NCBI GenBank assembly: GCA_020024185.1
Contig: JAHHUD010000002.1
Coordinates: forward strand, 1-49,895
From: Oscillospiraceae bacterium
GTDB taxonomy: Bacteria > Bacillota > Clostridia > Oscillospirales > Ruminococcaceae
DNA length: 49,895 bases
Direction of reading: 5' to 3'
The translations under genes were made by a program, and so were the position numbers. The notes beneath the pieces were generated by a model, which saw nothing but the letters and a program-made list of their open reading frames with translations, was not told where the DNA came from and made no database searches. Below, piece after piece: positions 44,785 to 49,895 of the stretch; the stretch's first letter is position 1; each line of letters begins with the position of its first letter.

Positions 44785-45418
44785 ATTTAAAAAAACCGGT
44801 CTTTCTATTTATTATTCACAATTAGATTTACAAAGAGTCATGGCAAGAGCACTTAAAAAATCTGGACTTCCTGTATGGTATTCACAAGGATTTAATCCAC
44901 ATATTTATATGACATTTATATTACCATTATCTTTGGGACATGAAAGTGTTTGTGAAAGCGTTGATTTTAGGCTTAATGAAGATGTTTCTGAACAAGAAAT
45001 TATTAAAGCAATGGAAGGCACATTGCCAGAAGGTATAGAGCTTATTTCAGCATCATCGCCTGATTACGACGCTAAAAACATAGCTTTTGCAAGATACGAT
45101 ATAACTTTATATGGAAAATCAGATGAAATATTAAAATCTATTGAAAATTATAATAGTTTAGAACAGGCAATTGTTGTCAAAACAACAAAAAAGGGTAAGA
45201 AAGATATAAATCTTAAAGATTTAATAAAAGATGTAGAAATAATTGATAAAAAGGACGGAGAGATAGTTTTTACTGCCATTTATCCAGCAGGTTTATCATT
45301 AAATATCAATCCTTCATTATTACTAGAGTATCTTAGTGAAAATTATGAAATACCAGTTCTTGACGCATTAGTTATAAGAAAAAATCTTTTTGATAATGAA
45401 ATGAAAATACTTCAATAA
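44765..45418 (+). CDS. Radical-SAM-linked protein, DUF2344 (TIGR03936)
   Basis: A 217-residue protein of a family almost always encoded after, or fused to, the TIGR03960 radical-SAM protein. The conserved start RLKFKKTGLSIYYSQLDLQRVMARALKKSG and the following PVWYSQGFNPH and LGHESVCESVDF motifs are family marks. Function is unknown; it is probably a partner or substrate-binding subunit. TTG 44765 is used, with GGGAGG seven bases upstream, inside the radical-SAM gene. It ends about 180 bases before rplS. Confidence 0.9.
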   Translation: MSTVRLKFKKTGLSIYYSQLDLQRVMARALKKSGLPVWYSQGFNPHIYMTFILPLSLGHESVCESVDFRLNEDVSEQEIIKAMEGTLPEGIELISASSPDYDAKNIAFARYDITLYGKSDEILKSIENYNSLEQAIVVKTTKKGKKDINLKDLIKDVEIIDKKDGEIVFTAIYPAGLSLNINPSLLLEYLSENYEIPVLDALVIRKNLFDNEMKILQ

Positions 45419-45445
45419 CAGTTGGCATATATTGACAAAATAATA

Positions 45446-45475
45446 TTGACAAATATATATATATTGTGATATTAT
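45446..45475 (+). promoter_or_regulatory. Strong promoter for the rplS leader
   Basis: TTGACA (45446-45451), an 18-bp spacer and TATTAT (45470-45475) with a TG two bases upstream (extended -10). A second TTGACA at 45432-45437 pairs with TATATA at 45454-45459, so two tandem promoters are possible. Transcription should start near 45482. Confidence 0.7.
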
Positions 45476-45481
45476 ATTTAG

Positions 45482-45595
45482 GCGTTAGTATCTGTTGAGC
45501 CATCAACAGGGTTAATGTATATCATTAAACGGGTGGTCCTCTGATGATAAAAAGTTTATCATGTACGAACACTTGCAAAACATGGAGGAAAAATA
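45482..45595 (+). ncRNA. Ribosomal protein L19 leader RNA (candidate)
   Basis: A structured 5' leader of rplS. Three hairpins are visible: CTGTTGA/TCAACAG (45492-45498, 45503-45509) with a GCCA loop; TTAATG/CATTAA (45512-45517, 45523-45528); and ATGATAAA/TTTATCAT (45544-45551, 45555-45562). TCCTCT (45537-45542) can pair with the ribosome binding site GGAGGA (45584-45589). Firmicutes have a known L19 leader family; I infer membership from position and folding, not from a model search. It probably lets free L19 repress its own translation. Confidence 0.65.
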
Positions 45596-45940
45596 ATGGA
45601 CGCAATTAAATTAATGACAGAAGGCATGCTTAAAGCTGAAAAACCAGTTGTTAACGTTGGTGACACTGTAAAAGTTCACGTACGTATCAAAGAAGGCGAA
45701 AGAGAAAGAATTCAGGTTTTTGAAGGCACAGTTATTGCTAAAAAACACGGTGGTATCAATGAAACATTTACAGTAAGACGTGTTGCTTACGGTGTAGGTG
45801 TTGAAAGAGTATTCCCAATCAACTCCCCATTTGTAGAAAAAGTAGAAACAGTTCGTAACGGTCGTGTTCGTCGTGCTAAATTGTTCTACCTTAGAGATCG
45901 TGTTGGTAAAGCTGCTAAAGTTAAAGAAAAAATCAAATAA
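45596..45940 (+). CDS. rplS: 50S ribosomal protein L19
   Basis: Ribosomal protein at the 30S-50S interface. The 114 residues include GDTVKVHVRIKEG, RIQVFEGTVIAKK, TFTVRRVAYGVGVERVFP and the basic tail RRAKLFYLRDRVGKAA, all standard for L19. GGAGG precedes ATG by seven bases and may be masked by the leader. It is followed by a terminator. rpsP, rimM and trmD, often upstream of rplS, are absent here. Confidence 0.98.
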   Translation: MDAIKLMTEGMLKAEKPVVNVGDTVKVHVRIKEGERERIQVFEGTVIAKKHGGINETFTVRRVAYGVGVERVFPINSPFVEKVETVRNGRVRRAKLFYLRDRVGKAAKVKEKIK

Positions 45941-45947
45941 TGATTTT

Positions 45948-45974
45948 AAAGAGGACACAAGCTGTCCTCTTTTT
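45948..45974 (+). terminator. Rho-independent terminator after rplS
   Basis: A 10-bp stem, AAAGAGGACA (45948-45957) with TGTCCTCTTT (45963-45972), has a CAAGC loop and continues into T residues. The lepB start is 33 bases on with no clear own promoter. Confidence 0.9.
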
Positions 45975-46006
45975 GCTTTATGTACTTATTTTGAGGTATG
46001 AATAAT

Positions 46007-46519
46007 ATGAAAACTTTTTATGATATAATTGATAGTATTATGGTTTCTGTTATTACTATAACAGTTGTGATTTTGTTTTTATTTCGTGCAGTTTCTGTAG
46101 ACGGTATTTCAATGGAACCAACACTAAAACACGATGAAAGACTTATTATTACTAACTTTTTTTATAATCCCCAAAAAGGTGATATTGTAGTTATCGATAA
46201 AAATAATTCATACAATAAACCATTAGTTAAGCGTGTTATTGCCACTGAAGGTGATACAATAAAAATAGATTACTCTACTGGTGATGTTTATGTAAATAAT
46301 CAATTACTTGTAGAAAATTATATTAATGAAAAAATAAATCCAGAAAATATTCCTGATTTAGAAGTTACTGTTTCTAAAGGTTGTGTATTTGTTATGGGAG
46401 ATAATCGTAATCATTCAGGTGATTCACGTGTTAAAGAAATAGGATTAATAAATAATAAAAATATTTTAGGAAAAGCAATTCTGCGTATATACCCATTTAA
46501 CAATATAGGAGTTTTATAA
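46007..46519 (+). CDS. lepB: Signal peptidase I
   Basis: Membrane serine protease that removes signal peptides from Sec and Tat exported proteins. One N-terminal membrane helix (about 10-27) precedes the catalytic Ser35 (GISMEPTL) and Lys75 (LVKRVIATEGD); the final box is GDNRNHSGDSR. The 170 residues match the short Gram-positive (Sip) form. I chose ATG 46007 because GAGG is ten bases upstream; ATG 45998 would leave one base to it. It is directly followed by rbgA. Confidence 0.93.
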   Translation: MKTFYDIIDSIMVSVITITVVILFLFRAVSVDGISMEPTLKHDERLIITNFFYNPQKGDIVVIDKNNSYNKPLVKRVIATEGDTIKIDYSTGDVYVNNQLLVENYINEKINPENIPDLEVTVSKGCVFVMGDNRNHSGDSRVKEIGLINNKNILGKAILRIYPFNNIGVL

Positions 46520-47425
46520 ATGAGACCAGACGATTTTGAATTATTGGCTGAACATAATGTAAATCATCAACAAATACATTGGTTTCCAGGACATATGATG
46601 AAAACCCTTCGTCTTATGGAGAAGGAAGTTAAAAATGTAGATGTTGTTATTGTTTTGCTTGACTCTCGCATACCGTTTTCAAGCCAAAACCCAGAAATTG
46701 AACAGATTATTAAAAATAAAAATAGAATATACATTTTAAATAAACAAGACCTTGCTGACCCAGAGATAACAGCTAAATGGATTAAACACTTTAAAAACAA
46801 AGGTACGGGTGCAATTGCATTAAATAGTAAAACTGGTAAAAACTTTGGTTCGGTTCGCACTCAGATTGAAAATGAACTTAAAGACCTTTTGGAAAGAAGA
46901 CAACAAAAGGGAATAGAAGGCACAAAAATTCGTGCAATGCTATGTGGTATTCCAAATGTTGGTAAATCTACATTTATAAATGGGTTCGCAGGTTCACAGC
47001 GTGCAAAAGCTGCAGATAAGCCTGGCGTAACAAGAGGGAAACAATGGATTACTGTAGATAATTTTGAGCTGTTAGATATGCCTGGGGTTTTATGGCGTAA
47101 ATTTGAAAATAATAATATTGCTTCAAACCTTGCATTTATAGGTTCTATAAAAGACGATATATTAGATATAGAAACACTTGCAATGTCACTTATTGATGAA
47201 CTAAAAAAAATATATCCTAATCTTTTATTAGAAAGATATAAATTAGTAGATGAAGATTTAGAACTTGACAATTATGATATTCTTCGTAAAATAGCCAGAA
47301 AAAGAGGCATGCTTTTACCAGGAAATGAAGAAAATACAGAACGTGCAGCAATAATGATTTGTGATGAATTTAGAGCTTCAAAACTTGGCAGAATAACACT
47401 TGAAAGGCCAGAAGACTATGAGTAA
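46520..47425 (+). CDS. rbgA: Ribosome biogenesis GTPase RbgA (YlqF)
   Basis: Circularly permuted GTPase needed for late 50S assembly. The permuted order is visible: G4 NKQDL first, then G5-like ALNSKTG, then G1 GIPNVGKS, G2 and G3 DMPGV. The N-terminal HWFPGHMMK is the family mark, and a C-terminal helical domain ends the 301 residues. The ATG abuts the lepB stop; AGGAG is eight bases upstream. The order rplS-lepB-rbgA-rnhB is common in Firmicutes. Confidence 0.95.
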   Translation: MRPDDFELLAEHNVNHQQIHWFPGHMMKTLRLMEKEVKNVDVVIVLLDSRIPFSSQNPEIEQIIKNKNRIYILNKQDLADPEITAKWIKHFKNKGTGAIALNSKTGKNFGSVRTQIENELKDLLERRQQKGIEGTKIRAMLCGIPNVGKSTFINGFAGSQRAKAADKPGVTRGKQWITVDNFELLDMPGVLWRKFENNNIASNLAFIGSIKDDILDIETLAMSLIDELKKIYPNLLLERYKLVDEDLELDNYDILRKIARKRGMLLPGNEENTERAAIMICDEFRASKLGRITLERPEDYE

Positions 47426-48038
47426 TTTATATGATTTTGATAAGGCTTTAAAAGAAACATATCCAATTTTATGTGGAGCAGATGAGGCTGGCAGAGGTCC
47501 TTTATGTGGACCAGTATGCTGTGCAGCAGTTATTCTTAAAAATGAATTTAATTGTGAAGATATTAATGATTCAAAAAAACTTACTGAGAAAAAAAGAGAA
47601 AAACTATTTGATATAATTATTCAAAATTGTTTAGCTTATAGTATAGTAATGGTAGAACCAGAAGTTATTGATGAAATAAATATACTTAACGCATCACTTC
47701 AAGGCATGAAACAAGCTGTAAAGCACTTAGGCCTTACACCTGATTTGCTTATAGTTGACGGTAATAAAATACCAAAAGACATGGAAATTGAAACAAAGTC
47801 TCTTGTAAAAGGTGATTCTAAAAGCTTATCAATAGCAGCTGCGTCAATATTAGCTAAAGTTAGTCGTGATAGGTACATGCAACAGTTACATGAAGAATAT
47901 CCACAATATCAACTTGATAAACATAAGGGATATCCAACAAAACTTCATTATGAACTAATAGCTGAATATGGGATAAAAGATTTTTATCGCAAAAGCTTTT
48001 TTAAAAAAAGACCTGAGTTATTAAAGTATGTTGAATAA
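47418..48038 (+). CDS. rnhB: Ribonuclease HII
   Basis: Cleaves RNA in RNA-DNA hybrids, including single ribonucleotides in DNA. The catalytic motif GADEAGRGPLCGP carries Asp22 and Glu23. Further acidic residues lie in LLIVDGNKIP and the SILAKVSRDRYM region. The 206 residues are standard. ATG 47418 overlaps the rbgA end by eight bases; AAAGG is ten bases upstream. It overlaps yraN by 11 bases. Confidence 0.96.
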   Translation: MSNLYDFDKALKETYPILCGADEAGRGPLCGPVCCAAVILKNEFNCEDINDSKKLTEKKREKLFDIIIQNCLAYSIVMVEPEVIDEINILNASLQGMKQAVKHLGLTPDLLIVDGNKIPKDMEIETKSLVKGDSKSLSIAAASILAKVSRDRYMQQLHEEYPQYQLDKHKGYPTKLHYELIAEYGIKDFYRKSFFKKRPELLKYVE

Positions 48039-48372
48039 AATTATAGGTGATTTCGGCGAAAACCAAGTCGCAAAGTTATATAAAAAGAATGGATATAAAA
48101 TTCTGGCAAGAAATTTTTCTTGCAGAATGGGTGAACTTGATATTGTTGCTATAAAGCATGATATAATAGCAGTTATAGAAGTTAAAACACGCAAAAATCA
48201 AAATTTTGCACAAGCAAAGGAATTTGTAGACTATAAAAAGCAAAACAGAATTAAAACAACAACAATGATATTTCTTCAAAAGAATAATTTATCTGATAAT
48301 ATTGTTAGATTTGATGTTGCTGAAGTTTACACTGAAACAAATACAATAAATATAATTGAAAATGCTTTTTAA
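48028..48372 (+). CDS. yraN: YraN family (UPF0102) nuclease-fold protein
   Basis: A small protein with the restriction-endonuclease-like fold of UPF0102. Visible motifs are GDFGENQVAKLYKKNGY, ARNFSCRMGELDIVA (with the acidic metal residues) and the core EVKTRKN. The 114 residues are typical. The family often follows rnhB, and its activity is little studied. There is no strong ribosome binding site; an 11-base overlap with rnhB suggests coupling. Confidence 0.92.
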   Translation: MLNKIIGDFGENQVAKLYKKNGYKILARNFSCRMGELDIVAIKHDIIAVIEVKTRKNQNFAQAKEFVDYKKQNRIKTTTMIFLQKNNLSDNIVRFDVAEVYTETNTINIIENAF

Positions 48373-48384
48373 AAGTCATAAAAC

Positions 48385-48420
48385 AAAAGGTACCAACAAA
48401 TTTATTGGTGCCTTTTATTT
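48385..48420 (+). terminator. Rho-independent terminator after yraN
   Basis: A 12-bp stem, AAAAGGTACCAA (48385-48396) with TTGGTGCCTTTT (48405-48416) and one T-G pair, has an 8-base loop and is followed by ATTTTATTTTA. Confidence 0.85.
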
Positions 48421-48633
48421 TATAATAATTATATTAGACTAAATAACTTATATATAATTTTTTAATAATTCTACATTTAAATCCATAATTCATTATTAAA
48501 CCACGGCTTTGAGCCGTAAGTAAAAGTCTTTAGGATAACAATGCTTTGAGATAATATTAAATTTGTTAAATATTAAGTATACGGATAATAAAAAGAAATA
48601 TAAAAATTATATCTTAAAGGCTATGTGAATTGT
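48421..48633. other. AT-rich gap with an isolated hairpin
   Basis: Between yraN and tatA there are 335 bases without a gene. Beyond the terminator and the tatA promoter, the only structure seen is a short GC-rich hairpin ACGGCT/AGCCGT (48503-48508, 48512-48517) with a TTG loop in otherwise AT-rich sequence. No open frame with a ribosome binding site is visible. It could be a relic of a transposon end or part of a small RNA; neither is shown. Confidence 0.35.
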
Positions 48634-48662
48634 TTGACAAAATATATAATTTGCGATAAAAT
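48634..48662 (+). promoter_or_regulatory. Strong sigma-A promoter for tatA-tatC
   Basis: Consensus TTGACA (48634-48639), a 17-bp spacer and TAAAAT (48657-48662). The predicted start is near 48669, about 70 bases before the chosen tatA ATG. Confidence 0.75.
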
Positions 48663-48740
48663 ACGATAAGTACATATATCTAAGTACACATATTATATGA
48701 TAAAGATATGTCTGAAGAAAAGAAAAAAGGAGGAAATATT

Positions 48741-48956
48741 ATGTTTGGTAGAATTGGTATGGGTGAACTTTTACTTATTTTAGGTATAGTGTTAGTTATT
48801 TTTGGACCATCAAAATTGCCAGCTCTTGCAAAAAGTATGGGTCAGGCTGTAAAAGAGTTCCGTAAAGGCACACAAGATGTTACAGAAAAAATAGAAAAAC
48901 TTGCTGATGAACCTGCTATTCCAGAAGAAAACAAAAAGAATGAAGCAGATAAATAA
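48741..48956 (+). CDS. tatA: Sec-independent translocase subunit TatA/E
   Basis: Pore-forming or membrane-thinning subunit of the twin-arginine translocase. It has the short N-terminal membrane helix (GMGELLLILGIVLVIF), the hinge GPSKLP and the amphipathic helix ALAKSMGQAVKEFRKG, then an acidic tail. I chose ATG 48741 because AAGGAGG is seven bases upstream, giving 71 residues that start directly at the membrane helix; ATG 48708 would add 11 charged residues. tatC follows 34 bases on. Confidence 0.93.
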   Translation: MFGRIGMGELLLILGIVLVIFGPSKLPALAKSMGQAVKEFRKGTQDVTEKIEKLADEPAIPEENKKNEADK

Positions 48957-48990
48957 GCTATACTATGTCTAAATATTGGAGGCACTACAT

Positions 48991-49716
48991 TTGAGTAAGA
49001 ATAATGAAATGCCACTTTTGGAACATTTATCTGAGCTTAGAAAAAGATTGACAGTTATGGTAGTTGCCAATGTGGTAGTTGCAATGTTACTCTTTAATGT
49101 GGCAGGTAAAATTATGGCTTATCTTCTTGCTATAAATCCGGGCATGGAACTTGTCTATATTTCACCTTCTGAGCTTTTGATAGTTTATATCCAAATATCT
49201 TTTATAGCATCTTTTATATTATGCTCTCCAATAAATATTTATGAAATATGGGCATTTTTAGAAAAAGGGTTATATAAAAAGGAAAAAATTTATGTATTGG
49301 TTTCGCTGTTTTTTGGTTTAATTTGTTTTATAGTAGGTGTTATATTTTGCTATAAAATGGTACTTCCTATAACTTTGCAGTTTTTTGTTAGAATTGCAAT
49401 TGAAGAAGTTTCTGCTATGATATCTGTTAAATCATATACAAACTTTGTAAATGTAATGCTTTTATCTTTTGGTGTTGTATTTGAAATGCCAGTTATAATT
49501 TTCATGCTTACAAAGCTTAATATAATTAAACCAGAATTTTTAAAGAAAAACAAAGGTTCTATAATAATTCTTATATTTATATTTGCTGCTATTATTACAC
49601 CACCAGATGTTGTTTCTCAAACTATGTTGGCGGTGCCTATGATTTTGTTGCTTGAGTTAAGTATATTTATAAGTGTACTTGTAGACAAAAGAAATAAGAA
49701 AAAACAAATGAATTAA
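48991..49716 (+). CDS. tatC: Sec-independent translocase subunit TatC
   Basis: Receptor subunit of the twin-arginine translocase that binds the RR signal peptide. The N-terminal motif MPLLEHLSELRKRL is diagnostic, and six membrane segments are visible in 241 residues. A conserved acidic residue of the cytoplasmic loops is seen in FEMPV. The start is TTG 48991 with TTGGAGG eight bases upstream; an ATG at 49009 is a possible alternative. With tatA this makes a minimal TatA-TatC system without a separate TatB, common in Gram-positives. No Tat substrate gene is in the window. Confidence 0.93.
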   Translation: MSKNNEMPLLEHLSELRKRLTVMVVANVVVAMLLFNVAGKIMAYLLAINPGMELVYISPSELLIVYIQISFIASFILCSPINIYEIWAFLEKGLYKKEKIYVLVSLFFGLICFIVGVIFCYKMVLPITLQFFVRIAIEEVSAMISVKSYTNFVNVMLLSFGVVFEMPVIIFMLTKLNIIKPEFLKKNKGSIIILIFIFAAIITPPDVVSQTMLAVPMILLLELSIFISVLVDKRNKKKQMN

Positions 49717-49761
49717 TATTTTTATTTTAAATATTTTGATTGTACCAATAAATATAATAAT

Positions 49762-49803
49762 AAAAAGAAGTAATGATTATTTTCACCATTACTTCTTTTT
49801 TTA
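49762..49803 (+). terminator. Rho-independent terminator after tatC
   Basis: A 14-bp stem, AAAAAGAAGTAATG (49762-49775) with CATTACTTCTTTTT (49787-49800), has an 11-base loop and continues into T residues. Confidence 0.92.
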
Positions 49804-49825
49804 TAAACTAATTTTATATAATATA

Positions 49826-49854
49826 TTGAAATTGTTAAATGGCTATGCTACAAT
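49826..49854 (+). promoter_or_regulatory. Promoter of the gene at the right edge
   Basis: TTGAAA (49826-49831), a 17-bp spacer and TACAAT (49849-49854) with a TG at the extended -10 position. It starts transcription toward the gene cut by the window end. Confidence 0.65.
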
Positions 49855-49885
49855 GATAAAAATATATCTTATTGAAAGGAAATAC

Positions 49886-49895
49886 ATGTATGTAC
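49886..49895 (+). CDS. Start of a gene cut by the window edge
   Basis: AAAGGA (49875-49880) stands five bases before ATG 49886 and nine before ATG 49890, downstream of a good promoter. Only the first three codons are inside the window, so nothing can be said about the product. Confidence 0.4.

Noticed and set aside
45452..45465. The TATATATATAT run as a repeat element
   Set aside because: It is the AT-rich spacer and -10 area of the rplS promoters and is too short to be a meaningful repeat.
1..49895. CRISPR arrays, tRNA or rRNA genes, prophage or intact insertion sequences
   Set aside because: None was seen: no spaced direct repeats, no cloverleaf-like GC-rich tracts, and no transposase or phage genes among the readable frames.

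Overview
The window is a stretch of chromosome from a low-GC, AT-rich Gram-positive bacterium. It is most likely a member of the class Clostridia. The reasons are the gene order pyrH-frr-uppS-cdsA-dxr-rseP-ispG-polC, a PolC-type replicase, a split transketolase, a sepF-ylmH-divIVA division cluster, and a TIGR03960/TIGR03936 radical-SAM pair next to a SpoIVFA/SpoIVFB-like pair, which points to a sporulating lineage. I cannot name a genus. Nearly all genes lie on the + strand with short gaps. TTG start codons are common (mtnN-like gene, uvrA, miaB, miaA, the M50 gene, the DUF2344 gene and tatC).

Layout. (1) 150-10641: UMP kinase and ribosome recycling factor, a terminator hairpin, then a run for undecaprenyl diphosphate, CDP-diacylglycerol, the MEP isoprenoid pathway (dxr, ispG), an RseP-type intramembrane protease and polC, closed by a strong terminator. 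(2) 10854-17531: a more accessory block with genes on both strands: a YtcJ-like amidohydrolase, an RluA-family pseudouridine synthase (-), RadC, an MTA/SAH-nucleosidase-like protein, an AGCS amino-acid/Na+ symporter (-) and a divergent LysR regulator. (3) 17762-33781: uvrB-uvrA-miaB-ylbF, then mutS-mutL-miaA, then a HlyD-like membrane protein with yggS-sepF-ylmH-divIVA. This joins nucleotide excision repair, mismatch repair, the two consecutive tRNA A37 enzymes (MiaA then MiaB) and cell division. (4) 33870-37857: lspA, rluD, a Cof-type HAD phosphatase and the two transketolase halves. (5) 37974-42327: a secreted GHL10-like/Amidase_3 cell-wall protein, then an M23 protein and a small M50 protease resembling SpoIVFA and SpoIVFB. 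(6) 42393-42785 (-): a small unrecognised membrane protein. (7) 42931-45418: a B12-binding radical-SAM protein and its DUF2344 partner, both of unknown function. (8) 45446-48372: an rplS leader RNA and rplS, then lepB, rbgA, rnhB and yraN. (9) 48634-49716: tatA-tatC behind a strong promoter. A new promoter and the first codons of another gene lie at the right edge.

Most of the window is core housekeeping. I saw no CRISPR array, tRNA, rRNA, prophage or intact insertion sequence. The points that most deserve a second look are the YlbF-family protein with a C-terminal Cys-rich tail beside miaB, the uncharacterised radical-SAM/DUF2344 pair with a second CX3CX2C motif, the M23/M50 pair with intact catalytic residues and a sigma-E-like promoter, the GHL10-amidase fusion, the HlyD-like protein inside the division cluster, and a dyad placed exactly between the promoter elements of the AGCS gene.
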